Shown piece after piece: positions 34,118 to 42,546 of a stretch of DNA of 64,000 bases (its first letter is position 1; each line of letters starts with the position of its first letter). The stretch is from Bradyrhizobium sp. dw_78 (GTDB taxonomy: Bacteria; Pseudomonadota; Alphaproteobacteria; Rhizobiales; Xanthobacteraceae), in contig NZ_JAAVUS010000008.1 of NCBI RefSeq assembly GCF_018449525.1, positions 62,001 through 126,000 on the forward strand. Reading direction: 5' to 3'. The translations under genes and the position numbers were made by a program. The notes under the pieces were generated by a model that searched no databases, was not told the DNA's origin, and was given only the letters and a program-made list of their open reading frames with translations.

Positions 34118-35101
34118 GTGAAGATCTCCATCCTCGACGATTATTTCGACACGGTGCGCGGCCTCGATTGTTTTACCAGGCTCGCCGGTCATGACGTTAC
34201 GATCTGGAACGATCACGTCCAGGATGTCGGTGTTCTGGCCGAACGGCTTGCCGATACCGACGCGCTGGTGCTGATCCGCGAACGGACGCAGATCCGTAAC
34301 GCCCTGCTGGAGCGGTTGCCGAAGCTGAAACTGATCAGCCAGCTCAGCGTCTATCCCCATATCGATGTCGACACCTGCACCAGGCTCGGCGTCGTCGTCT
34401 CCTCGGCCCAGCACGCCGACAGGCCTTCCTATGCGACCGCCGAATTCACCTGGGGGCTGATCATCGCGGCGATGCGCGACATCCCGCGGCAGATGGCGGC
34501 GCTGAAGGCGGGCAACTGGCAGATCGGCGTCGGCCACACGCTGCGCGGCAAGACGCTCGGCATCTATGGCTATGGCCGGATCGGCGCCGTTGTTGCCGGT
34601 TACGGCAAGGCGTTCGGCATGAAGGTGCTGGTCTGGGCGCGCGAGAAGGCGCTGGCGCAGGCGCGCGCCGACGGCCACGAGGCCGCGGCAAGCAAAGCGT
34701 CGTTGTTCGAACGATGCGACGTGCTGTCGCTGCATATGCGCCTGGTCGATGCCACGCGCGGCATTGTCACGGCGGCTGATCTGGCGCGTATGAAGCCATC
34801 GGCGCTGCTGGTCAACACCAGCCGCGCCGGGCTGATCGCGCCGAATGCGCTGGTGAAAGCGTTACGTGAAGGGCGGCCGGGCATGGCGGCGGTGGACGTC
34901 TACGAGCAGGAGCCGATGCGCGACGTCAATGATCCGCTCCTGAACATGGACAATGTCGTCTGCACGCCGCACCTCGGCTATGTCACGCGCGACGAATACG
35001 AACTCCAGTTCACCGATATTTTCGATCAGATCCTGGCCTACGCCGCCGGCGCGCCCATCAACGTCGTCAATCCGGACGTGCTTGGCCGCCGCAGGCCGTA
35101 G
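34118..35101 (+). CDS. D-isomer-specific 2-hydroxyacid dehydrogenase
   Basis: A 327-residue NAD-dependent dehydrogenase of the D-2-hydroxyacid family (SerA, hydroxypyruvate and glyoxylate reductases). The nucleotide-binding motif is GKTLGIYGYGRIGAVVAGYG near 149. The catalytic arginine is in LLVNTSRAG, the glutamate in DVYEQEPM, and the histidine in VCTPHLGYVTRDE. Translation starts at a GTG, since the perfect ribosome site GAGGAGG ends seven bases before it. No ACT domain is present, so it is not a full-length SerA. The substrate is unknown. Confidence 0.9.
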   Translation: MKISILDDYFDTVRGLDCFTRLAGHDVTIWNDHVQDVGVLAERLADTDALVLIRERTQIRNALLERLPKLKLISQLSVYPHIDVDTCTRLGVVVSSAQHADRPSYATAEFTWGLIIAAMRDIPRQMAALKAGNWQIGVGHTLRGKTLGIYGYGRIGAVVAGYGKAFGMKVLVWAREKALAQARADGHEAAASKASLFERCDVLSLHMRLVDATRGIVTAADLARMKPSALLVNTSRAGLIAPNALVKALREGRPGMAAVDVYEQEPMRDVNDPLLNMDNVVCTPHLGYVTRDEYELQFTDIFDQILAYAAGAPINVVNPDVLGRRRP

Positions 35102-35178
35102 TCCGAAAGCTGTAACTTAAACGAAAAGAGACCGGCCTCTGTCTAGGCCAGCCCCTTTTCCGTCGTGATCGAAAGGAA

Positions 35179-35394
35179 TCAGAGGTTCTTGTTCGCCGCG
35201 GCGGCCGCGTTGTTGACGGCCTCCTTGGTTGCTTCCTTGGCGTCACCGACCGCCTTCTGGCCCTTGCCCTTGATTTCCTGGACCGTACCTTCGCCCTGCA
35301 GCCGGTCGGAGCCGGTGGCTTCGCCGATACCCTGCTTGGCCTTGCCGATGGCTTCGTTGGCGGCGCCTTTAACCTTGTCTGCCGTTGCACCCAT
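35179..35394 (-). CDS. CsbD family stress-response protein
   Basis: A 71-residue, highly charged, alanine- and lysine-rich protein of the CsbD family, small helical proteins induced by general stress in many bacteria and of unknown mechanism. The sequence starts GATADKVKGAANEAIGKAKQ, and continues with the repeated GKAK / QEIKGKGQKAVGDAKEA helical pattern. It is a single gene, convergent with the preceding dehydrogenase. In alphaproteobacteria such genes are often controlled by the general stress sigma factor EcfG, but I cannot point to a clear GGAAC-type promoter here. Confidence 0.92.
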   Translation of the reverse strand: MGATADKVKGAANEAIGKAKQGIGEATGSDRLQGEGTVQEIKGKGQKAVGDAKEATKEAVNNAAAAANKNL

Positions 35395-35528
35395 GGGAAC
35401 TCTCCTTTGCAGGTGTTAAGCTTCGTTAGGACAAGTCCCGCACGCGCCGGTAGTTCCTTGATTCGGCTGGTTTGCGGCCGGGGTTTTCGCTACCTTTGGG
35501 TGGAACGTTTTTCCGGGGAAACGACAAT

Positions 35529-36056
35529 ATGACAGACCATCACGATCACACCCATTCGCACGATCATGCCGATCATTCGCACGATCACGACGAACGCTGG
35601 AAGCATGACGGCGTCCGCGTCATTCCCGGCAACCAGCTCGATCCGAACGTGCCGTCCACCGCGGGCATGGACCGCAAGGCCGCGATCAATTTCGCCCGCG
35701 CCGGCGCGCAGAAATTATGGGCCGGCACCGTGACCATCAAGCCCGACGCCAAGACCGGCGCGCATCACCACGGCCATCTCGAAAGCATCATCTATGTGGT
35801 GAAGGGCAAGGCGCGGATGCGCTGGGGCGAGAAGCTGCAATTCACCGCGGAAGCGGGTCCCGGTGATTTCATCTTCGTTCCGCCCTATGTGCCGCATCAG
35901 GAGATCAACGCCAGCGAGGACGAGACGCTGGAATGCGTGCTGGTGCGTAGCGACGGTCAGGCGGTCGCGATCAATCTCGATATCGAGCCGGTGGAGAAGC
36001 CGGAGACGGTTCTGTGGATCGACCCCGTGCATCGCGATCCCGCCGAGACGAAATAG
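35529..36056 (+). CDS. Cupin-domain protein with histidine-rich N-terminus
   Basis: A 175-residue single-domain cupin. The first 27 residues are a histidine/aspartate repeat (MTDHHDHTHSHDHADHSHDH) that could bind zinc, nickel or copper. The cupin barrel has motif 1 GAHHHGHLESIIYVVKGKAR near 80 and motif 2 PGDFIFVPPYVPHQEIN near 119, with the metal-ligand histidines. The ATG at 35529 is chosen because the upstream frame is not protein-like. The enzymatic role is unknown; small cupins of this type include isomerases, dioxygenases and binding proteins. Confidence 0.87.
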   Translation: MTDHHDHTHSHDHADHSHDHDERWKHDGVRVIPGNQLDPNVPSTAGMDRKAAINFARAGAQKLWAGTVTIKPDAKTGAHHHGHLESIIYVVKGKARMRWGEKLQFTAEAGPGDFIFVPPYVPHQEINASEDETLECVLVRSDGQAVAINLDIEPVEKPETVLWIDPVHRDPAETK

Positions 36057-36066
36057 AACAACACCC

Positions 36067-36107
36067 GTCATTCCGGGCTCGCGCGTTTCACTTGCGCCCG
36101 GAATGAC
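36067..36107. repeat. GTCATTCCGGG palindromic repeat, copy 1
   Basis: GTCATTCCGGGC (36067-36078) and GCCCGGAATGAC (36096-36107) are exact inverted repeats. The element lies between two convergent genes, where it could act as a bidirectional transcript end. Relatives are at 44578, 48432, 49234 and 58868. Confidence 0.8.
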
Positions 36108-36139
36108 AACGAACCGTCATCGCAATGACGGTCTCGCGC

Positions 36140-37681
36140 TTAGGCAAACACCGAGTGATCGATCGTGCCGTTCGGCACCACATAGCCGTAGCGCGTGTTG
36201 GATGGCTCCGGTCCGGCCTTCTCGTACTCCGCCCTCATCATCGCGAGGCGGTCGCCCTTGAGGTCGAGCATCGCCCGCTTCGGCTGGATATTGTAAAGCC
36301 GCGCATTATTGTTGCCGAAGATTGCGGTCTTGACCGGGCCGTCTGCCGGGCCCAGCGGGGCGAAGCCGAATTTCTTCTGCATCACTTCCGGGATCTCCAG
36401 CCGCCGCAGGCCCTCGATCTGCCATTGCGGCGCGCCGGTCCACAGCGCATCGGTGCCCCAGCAGACGTGATCGACGCCAAGGCCTTTTATGAGCGTGCCC
36501 ATCAGCGCCGCGCAGACATTCGGCTCAGCCACCAGCGTCGTCGCGAACAACTGGCCGACATCGCCATAGACATTGCTAACGCCGTATTGCTCCGGAATAT
36601 CGGCGAGGTCGCTGGTCCAGGAAATCCGGCCGGTGCGCTCGAATTCGGCCAGCGCCACCCGCGGATCGCCGCCGACATGGCGGTAGGCGGAATGATAAAT
36701 GACAAAATTGAGCTGCGGCCAATCCTTGGCGGCCTGACCGACATCGGCGACATCCGCAAAGCCGCGCAGGTTCGGAAACTGTTTCTCGATTCCCGGCGGG
36801 AACAGTCCCTTGTGAATGCAGACATTCTTGATGCCGGCCTTCACCATTTTCTCGTAACCCTTGTAGGTGACGTTCTCGTCGTCCATCCGCCAGGGATAGT
36901 GACTGATCTCCTTGTGGGTGTTGTCGCCGATGGTGTAGCCCTTGCAGGACTCAGGTTTGAGCGCGAGGCCGGCGTCGAGCTTGTCGAGCCAGCCGGGCTG
37001 TCCCGGCGTGAAGATCGCATGGCAGAACAACCGCCGCGAACCGGCCTCGTCGTTGATCTTCTTGCGCGCGTCGGCCATCTGCTGGTTGGTCAGGAACCAG
37101 TCCTGTTCGATATCGGACGGCGCCGACGAGATCAGTGCGATCTTGGTGTCGGAGTCGAGAAACATCTCTTTCTTGTAGTTGTTGAATTTAAGATCCTCGA
37201 TGGTCTGTTCGTGGTCGGCCAGTTCCTTGTTCCAGCCTGCCTTGCCGACCGCGTTGCGCATGTCGACGAAAGTGGTGATGCGGGTGTCGTCGCGCAGGAA
37301 ATGCGTATGCATGTCCATGATGAACTGGTCCTTCAGCGCATTGGCGCGCTCCTGCGCCATCGCGGGCGTCGCGGCTTCCGCCGGCGTCGCGTCGAACAGC
37401 GCGCCGTAAACCTCGTTCATCGCGACAAAGGAGGCCGCCATGCCGGCTGCGCTCTGGAAGAATCTGCGGCGGTCGAGGCCACGCTTGCCGCCGAGATCGT
37501 CGGCCATCGCCAGCAATCTCGCCTCGACTTCGCGCTGTCGCTCGTTTTGCGGATCGGGATAAAACTCGTCGCTGGAGACGATCTGGGTCGGGATCGGCGT
37601 CGGATAGTGGCAGAATTCCGACGGCATCAGTGCGGCGAGCTCGGCTTCGGTCAGTTGGCTGCTCACGGCTTCTTCCTCCAT
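36140..37681 (-). CDS. Amidohydrolase family protein with internal Tat-like motif
   Basis: A 513-residue metal-dependent hydrolase of the amidohydrolase-2 (TIM-barrel) family. The metal-binding DMHTHF is at residues 123-128. Later features include FVIYHSAYRHVGG, and HVCWGTDALWTGAPQWQIEG with the conserved aspartate. The N-terminus is unusual: about 69 residues (PIPTQIVSSDEFYPDPQNER...) precede DRRRFFQSAAGMAASFVA at 70-87, which looks like a twin-arginine signal. The ATG at 37681 is kept because the preceding stretch looks like real protein; an ATG at about 37507 would give a normal Tat signal. Substrate unknown. Confidence 0.83.
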   Translation of the reverse strand: MEEEAVSSQLTEAELAALMPSEFCHYPTPIPTQIVSSDEFYPDPQNERQREVEARLLAMADDLGGKRGLDRRRFFQSAAGMAASFVAMNEVYGALFDATPAEAATPAMAQERANALKDQFIMDMHTHFLRDDTRITTFVDMRNAVGKAGWNKELADHEQTIEDLKFNNYKKEMFLDSDTKIALISSAPSDIEQDWFLTNQQMADARKKINDEAGSRRLFCHAIFTPGQPGWLDKLDAGLALKPESCKGYTIGDNTHKEISHYPWRMDDENVTYKGYEKMVKAGIKNVCIHKGLFPPGIEKQFPNLRGFADVADVGQAAKDWPQLNFVIYHSAYRHVGGDPRVALAEFERTGRISWTSDLADIPEQYGVSNVYGDVGQLFATTLVAEPNVCAALMGTLIKGLGVDHVCWGTDALWTGAPQWQIEGLRRLEIPEVMQKKFGFAPLGPADGPVKTAIFGNNNARLYNIQPKRAMLDLKGDRLAMMRAEYEKAGPEPSNTRYGYVVPNGTIDHSVFA

Positions 37682-37892
37682 ATGTTGCTCCGCGATGGAT
37701 GCCCCGCGGTTGCATGGCGAAAGACTAGACCTGTATTGGCGTCGGGCAAGCCTCTCCTTTCACCATCACGGTTTTTCGATTGGTGCTTCCCATCTCGGAA
37801 TGACGAACAAAAAATCTATAACCTACTGTCGGATCGGCCCGGGCCCGTTCGTCCTTGAGGCGCGAACGTAACGGAACACAAGGAACCTGCCG

Positions 37893-38372
37893 ATGTCCAA
37901 GATCGCTCCCTGCCTGTGGTTCGACGGCGAAGCCGAGGAGGCCGCGAAATTCTATATCTCGCTGCTGCCGGATTCCCGGATCGACAGGATCCAGCGCAAC
38001 CCCATCGACACGCCGGCCGGAAAGGCTGGTTCCGTGCTGGTGGTGGAATTCACATTGGCGGGTCAGGAATATATGGCGCTGAACGGTGGGCGGCGCATCG
38101 ACTACACCCATGCGATCTCGTTCAAGATCGATTGCGCCGATCAGGCCGAGGTCGACCGTCTCTGGGACGGCTTGTCGTCCAACGGCGGCGAAGCCGTGCA
38201 ATGCGGCTGGCTCAGGGATCGCTACGGCGTGTCCTGGCAGATTGTTCCGTCGGTTTTCCCGAAGCTGCTGGGCGGTCCGGATCCCGCCGGCGCGCAGCGC
38301 GCGATGCAGGCGATGATGAAGATGGTCAAGCTCGACATCGCCGCGCTGCAAAAGGCTTATGATGGCCGTTGA
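37893..38372 (+). CDS. VOC family protein (PhnB / 3-demethylubiquinone methyltransferase-like fold)
   Basis: A 159-residue protein of the glyoxalase/bleomycin-resistance (VOC) superfamily, PhnB-like branch, often labelled 3-demethylubiquinone-9 3-methyltransferase domain without biochemical proof. It opens with the typical IAPCLWFDGEAEEAAKFYIS and has LAGQEYMALNGG and DRYGVSWQIVPSVFPKLL. These proteins are small, cytosolic and dimeric. Metal or substrate is not predictable. It ends 10 bases from the convergent MATE gene. Confidence 0.88.
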   Translation: MSKIAPCLWFDGEAEEAAKFYISLLPDSRIDRIQRNPIDTPAGKAGSVLVVEFTLAGQEYMALNGGRRIDYTHAISFKIDCADQAEVDRLWDGLSSNGGEAVQCGWLRDRYGVSWQIVPSVFPKLLGGPDPAGAQRAMQAMMKMVKLDIAALQKAYDGR

Positions 38373-38382
38373 GCGTTGAGCT

Positions 38383-39837
38383 TCACGTTCTGTCCGGCCG
38401 CCAGACCGAACCGGCGATCATCGCCATCGCGCAGAAGCCTGCGTAAACAAGGAGCGACGCCGTCACCATCGCCGACAGCGTCGCCAGGCCGGCGCCAAGA
38501 TAGCCGACGGCGATCCAGCCGAAGCCGGCCGCGAGAACGATGCGGGCGACCGAGGCGACAAACGGCCAGAACACATGGCCCGCGCCCTGCGCGGCAAAGG
38601 CGATGACGAAGCCGAAGCCCAACGCAGCGTAGGCCGGCGTCACGATGCGCAGATAGGTGGTGCCGTCGGCGAGCACGACCGGGTCGCTGGAGAACAGGTG
38701 CAGCCACAGCATCGGAAACAGCGCGACGACGAGGCCGATCGATCCGGTCAGCGCCAGGCCGACCACGCTGCTGGTCCAGGCGATCTTCTTGGCCCGTGCG
38801 ATCTGGCCGGCGCCGATATTGACGCCGACCATCGTCAGCACCGCGGTGGAAAGGCCGAACAGCAGCGGGATCATGATGTAATCGAGCCGCGACGAGATGC
38901 CGTAGGCGGCAAGCGCCGTGGTGCCGAACAGCCCGACCGCGCCGGTCACCAGAATGACCGTGAGATTGGTGAGGATCGCGTTGATAGCGGTCGGAACGCC
39001 CACTTTCAGGATATCGACAAACAGCCGTCTTTGCAGCGGCACGAATTTGAACGCCAGGCCCGAACGTCCCGACGCCATGTAGCGCAGCAGCACCAGCATC
39101 GCGCCGCAATAATAGACCGCGAAGGCGATGCCCGCGCCCTGGATGCCCAGTCCGGGAATCGGACCCAAGCCAAAAATCAAAAGCGGCGAGGCCGGGATCA
39201 TCACCAGCGCGCCGACCAGCGTCACGGTCGCCGGCACCTTGACGTTGCCCGCGCCGCGCAAGGCCGCGGCCTGCAGGTTGACGATCCATACCGGGATCGC
39301 GCCGGCGAACAGGTAGTTGGAATATTTCAGCGCGGCGTCGAGCGCCTCGGCGCGGCCGCCCAGCATGCCGTACATCACAGGTCCGCCCTTGATCGCGGCG
39401 AATGTGAACAGCGCGCCGACCACGATCGCCAGAACCAGGGCATGGAACACCAGCGCATCGGCGTCTTGTCTGCGGCCGCCGCCGACCGCGCGCGCCACCG
39501 CAGACGCAACGCCGCTGCCGAGGCCGCCATTCGACATCATCGTCATCAGCATGAACACCGGAAACACCAGCGCCACGCCGGCGAGCGCGTCGGTGCCGAG
39601 ATATCCGACATAATAGGCCTCGGCGACGTTGACCGCGGTCTGCGCGACCAGCACGATCATGGTCGGCAATGCCAGCCGTAGCAGCGTCGGCAGAATGGCC
39701 CCGGTCAGGATTGCCGCGCGCGCCGCGTCGTTGCGCGCCGGCGCGGGCTTGGCTTCGGGAATCGTTTCAACGGCCCCGTCTTCTTCGCCGGGCATTGAAT
39801 CCAGCGCAAGCGCCGCGGTTGCTGCTTTCAGTTCCAT
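38383..39837 (-). CDS. MATE-family multidrug efflux transporter
   Basis: A 484-residue exporter of the MATE (multidrug and toxic compound extrusion) family with 12 hydrophobic helices after a soluble N-terminus of about 45 residues. The first helix carries PTLLRLALPTMIVLVAQTAV. The pattern repeats in the second half (VDILKVGVPTAINAILTNLT), showing the two six-helix bundles. ATG at 39837 is preferred; a longer in-frame extension (to 39888) would overlap the operator dyads. It is divergent from a TetR gene, and two matching dyads lie between them, so it is very probably TetR-controlled. Drugs exported are unknown. Confidence 0.9.
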   Translation of the reverse strand: MELKAATAALALDSMPGEEDGAVETIPEAKPAPARNDAARAAILTGAILPTLLRLALPTMIVLVAQTAVNVAEAYYVGYLGTDALAGVALVFPVFMLMTMMSNGGLGSGVASAVARAVGGGRRQDADALVFHALVLAIVVGALFTFAAIKGGPVMYGMLGGRAEALDAALKYSNYLFAGAIPVWIVNLQAAALRGAGNVKVPATVTLVGALVMIPASPLLIFGLGPIPGLGIQGAGIAFAVYYCGAMLVLLRYMASGRSGLAFKFVPLQRRLFVDILKVGVPTAINAILTNLTVILVTGAVGLFGTTALAAYGISSRLDYIMIPLLFGLSTAVLTMVGVNIGAGQIARAKKIAWTSSVVGLALTGSIGLVVALFPMLWLHLFSSDPVVLADGTTYLRIVTPAYAALGFGFVIAFAAQGAGHVFWPFVASVARIVLAAGFGWIAVGYLGAGLATLSAMVTASLLVYAGFCAMAMIAGSVWRPDRT

Positions 39838-39867
39838 CTTCACGTTCCCGTCGCCGCAGGCGGCCAT

Positions 39868-39903
39868 TGCATTATGACCATAATGCATTATTATGATCGT
39901 AAT
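39868..39903. promoter_or_regulatory. Paired operator-like dyads between MATE exporter and TetR gene
   Basis: TGCATTATGACCATAATGCA at 39868-39887 is an inverted repeat with 9-bp arms and a 2-base centre. Its core ATTATGACCATAAT (39871-39884) is repeated with two changes as ATTATGATCGTAAT at 39890-39903, 19 bases further on. Two similar dyads in a divergent promoter beside a TetR gene are the usual arrangement of TetR operators. Binding is inferred. Confidence 0.75.
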
Positions 39904-39977
39904 TCAATAAGCGCCGATCACGATTTCGTTGGACGGCGGGACGCGGTGCTATCGTGGGCTGACAGCGGGAAGCCGGG

Positions 39978-40568
39978 ATGCGGTACGAGAAAGGGCACAA
40001 GGACGCGACGCGCCAGCACATCATCGACGCCGCATCCGGGCAGTTTCGCGAGAATGGCGTCGCCGCGGTCGGCATTGCCGGCATCATGTCCGGCGCCGGG
40101 CTGACCAATGGCGCCTTTTACGCCCACTTCAAATCGAAAGAGGATCTGGTTCTGGCCGTGCTTTCCAACGCGCTGCGGCGGCGCGAGGAGACGCTCCGGA
40201 GCGCATCCGCGGCCGATGCGGGGTTGGAGGCGACGATCCGGGACTACCTGTCCGCGCGCCATCGCGATCGTCCGGGCGGCGGTTGCCCGACCGCGGCGCT
40301 GGTCGCGGAGGTCGCGCGCCATCCGAAGCCGACGCGCGATGCCTTTACCGGCAAGATCTCCAGCTTCATCGAACTGATCGCGACCCAGATCCGTAACGGG
40401 TCGGCGCGCGAGCGGCGGCGCAACGCGGTCGCGATCTACGGCATGATGGTGGGTACGTTGCAGATCGCGCGCGCCGTCAACGACAGGCAACTCTCCGATG
40501 AAATCCTGGAGAGCGGCATCAGCGCCGCGCTCGTGCTGGCCGGCGAGGCGGATGCCGGCTCGGCTTGA
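39978..40568 (+). CDS. TetR-family transcriptional regulator
   Basis: A 196-residue TetR-type repressor. The helix-turn-helix is at about 12-58 (ATRQHIIDAASGQFRENG, then GLTNGAFYAHFKSKEDLVLA). The C-terminal ligand domain has GGGCPTAALVAEVARHP, which resembles the TetR_C subfamily of AcrR/NemR-like sensors; NemR-type proteins sense electrophiles through a cysteine, and one cysteine is present here. It is divergent from the MATE gene with paired dyads between them. The ligand is not known. Confidence 0.91.
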   Translation: MRYEKGHKDATRQHIIDAASGQFRENGVAAVGIAGIMSGAGLTNGAFYAHFKSKEDLVLAVLSNALRRREETLRSASAADAGLEATIRDYLSARHRDRPGGGCPTAALVAEVARHPKPTRDAFTGKISSFIELIATQIRNGSARERRRNAVAIYGMMVGTLQIARAVNDRQLSDEILESGISAALVLAGEADAGSA

Positions 40569-40822
40569 CCGCCGGATCGAGGCAGCCTCGGGCCCGGCGC
40601 TGTCATTTCACGTCGGTTCTGGTGTCGATGCTGACGACCCGGATGCGGCGATTGATGTGACTATGTTACAGAGCAGGAAGCCAGCTTTCGCGGGGCAAAA
40701 AATGCGCGTGGCTTGCTGCCGACGCAAAGCCGTCGCGGGAAGGCCGGTGTGCCGACAATAAATCGGCCAGATGGCGGCATAGCAAAGCACCTCAACAACA
40801 AAGAAAACGAAGCAACCGGGTC

Positions 40823-41128
40823 GTGTTTCAACCACCGAAAAGATACAGCGACTATCAGGGACATCGCGGGGATACGCAGGATCGTACGGCAATATCGATG
40901 CCGGTGCTGGTCGGCGCGGCGATGATCGCTGCGGCGATTTTACTGTCGACGTTGATCACGGTCGCCGGCACGCGGTTCGTCGGCATGGACAGTCCCTCCG
41001 AGGAGACCGTCTGGCTGATCGACCGGCTCACCGGCAGCGTCTATCGATGCCAGGCGTCCGAGCGCGGCCGGGCCTCCTGCGATGCGCAGGCGGCGACGGG
41101 AAGCGTCAGTGACCGGCCGAAACCTTGA
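40823..41128 (+). CDS. Small single-span membrane protein, function unknown
   Basis: A protein of up to 101 residues. One clear transmembrane helix (PVLVGAAMIAAAILLSTLIT) lies at about 27-46, followed by a soluble part with VWLIDRLTGSVYRCQASERG and two cysteines. The GTG at 40823 gives the full length; an ATG at 40898 would begin just before the helix, and neither has a strong ribosome site. Codon use is like the neighbours. I do not recognise a family. It lies 69 bases before the YcaQ-like gene on the same strand. Confidence 0.55.
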   Translation: MFQPPKRYSDYQGHRGDTQDRTAISMPVLVGAAMIAAAILLSTLITVAGTRFVGMDSPSEETVWLIDRLTGSVYRCQASERGRASCDAQAATGSVSDRPKP

Positions 41129-41197
41129 CCGTGGACGGTCTCACCGGACCGCGATGCACCTGTCAGCCGGCGCGAATCCCGCTACATTGCCTTCGTC

Positions 41198-42364
41198 ATG
41201 TCCGCGGCCGACAAGTCCCCCTTCATCAGCACGATAGACGCCAGGCGCATCTGGCTGCGCGCCCAGCGGCTAGATGCGCCGGCGCCGTTCGGCGCCGGAG
41301 CGCCGGCGACCACGGCCGCGGTCGAGCATCTCGGCTATGTGCAGATCGACACCATCCACGTCATCGAGCGCTCCCATCACCACGTGCTGTGGTCCCGGAT
41401 TCCCGAATACCGGCGCGCCGACCTGCGCCAAGCCCAGAGCGTCGACAAAAGCGTGTTCGAATACTGGACCCATGCGCTGTCCTATGTGCCGACCAGGGAT
41501 TTCCGCTTCTTCATTCCGGCGATGAAGCAGCACAAGCGCGAGGGCCATCGATGGTTCGCTTCGGTGACGCCCGCCGACACCCGCAAGGTCATGACGCTGA
41601 TCCGGCGCGGCGGCGCGCTCACCATCCGCGACATCGACGACGACGTGCTGACCGAAAAGCTGCATCTGTGGGCCAGCCGCAAGCCGTCGAAGCGGGCGCT
41701 GCAACTGGCCTTCTATACCGGCGTGCTCACCATCAGCGAGCGCACCGGCATGCTGAAAACCTATGAATTGACGTCGCGGCATTTCGGCTGGGACAAGCCG
41801 CCGAAACCGGCGTCTGCGCGGGAAGTCACCGCCTATCTGCTCGACCGCGCGCTTCGCGCGCAAGGCCTCGTCAGCCTGGATTCGATCTGCCATCTCGACG
41901 CGCCGAACAAAATGGCGGTGCGGCGGCTGATCGAGGCGAGGGTGCGCCGCAGGGAATTGGTGCCGGTTGCCGTGGAAGGCGCGGGCAAGCAGGAGCACTG
42001 GGCGTCTCCGGAGACGCTGGAGACGGCCGGGAGGGCGGTTTCCGGCCTCGTGCATATCCTCTCGCCGTTCGATCCGCTGGTCATCCAGCGCAAGCGCACC
42101 GAATTGTTCTTCGGCTATGGGCATCGCTTCGAAGCCTATGTGCCGAAGGAAAAACGGCTGTTCGGCTATTTCGCGCTGCCGGTCCTGGCCGGCGACGACA
42201 TCGTCGCCGCGATCGATCTCAAGACCGACCGCAAGAATGGCAGGCTGCTGATGCAGAAATGGAGTTGGGTCGGCGCTGGCGCGCGACGGGGCGGACGCCA
42301 GGATCTCAAGCGCCGCATCGAGGAGCAGCTGCATCGCTTCGAGCGCTTCCAGCTCGCGGAATGA
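41198..42364 (+). CDS. Winged-helix DNA glycosylase-like protein (YcaQ/AlkZ family)
   Basis: A 388-residue protein of the AlkZ/YcaQ family (formerly DUF1006, HTH_42), DNA glycosylases that unhook interstrand crosslinks or excise bulky alkyl adducts. The active-site tripeptide Q-x-D (QID at residues 49-51, in HLGYVQIDTI) matches the YcaQ-type variant rather than the QxQ of AlkZ. ERSHHHVLWSRIPEY follows. The middle contains winged-helix segments, and the C-terminal part carries LSPFDPLVIQRKRTELFFGY, the family ending. The fit is good over the entire length. The activity is inferred from family. Confidence 0.86.
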   Translation: MSAADKSPFISTIDARRIWLRAQRLDAPAPFGAGAPATTAAVEHLGYVQIDTIHVIERSHHHVLWSRIPEYRRADLRQAQSVDKSVFEYWTHALSYVPTRDFRFFIPAMKQHKREGHRWFASVTPADTRKVMTLIRRGGALTIRDIDDDVLTEKLHLWASRKPSKRALQLAFYTGVLTISERTGMLKTYELTSRHFGWDKPPKPASAREVTAYLLDRALRAQGLVSLDSICHLDAPNKMAVRRLIEARVRRRELVPVAVEGAGKQEHWASPETLETAGRAVSGLVHILSPFDPLVIQRKRTELFFGYGHRFEAYVPKEKRLFGYFALPVLAGDDIVAAIDLKTDRKNGRLLMQKWSWVGAGARRGGRQDLKRRIEEQLHRFERFQLAE

Positions 42365-42546
42365 ACGTTGCTCCATGCCTTAAAAGTATGGATGCGGCCC
42401 TGCAAAGTCTTTCTCCCGAACGCCGGCACCACCTAGATCTCTTTCAGTTGCAGCGGCCAGACGCCAATCCCGGCGAATGCCGCTGACCGGCGTGGAATGT
42501 CCGCATATCCAGCCAGGCATGGCCCGCTGCCAAGAGGAGAGATCAC

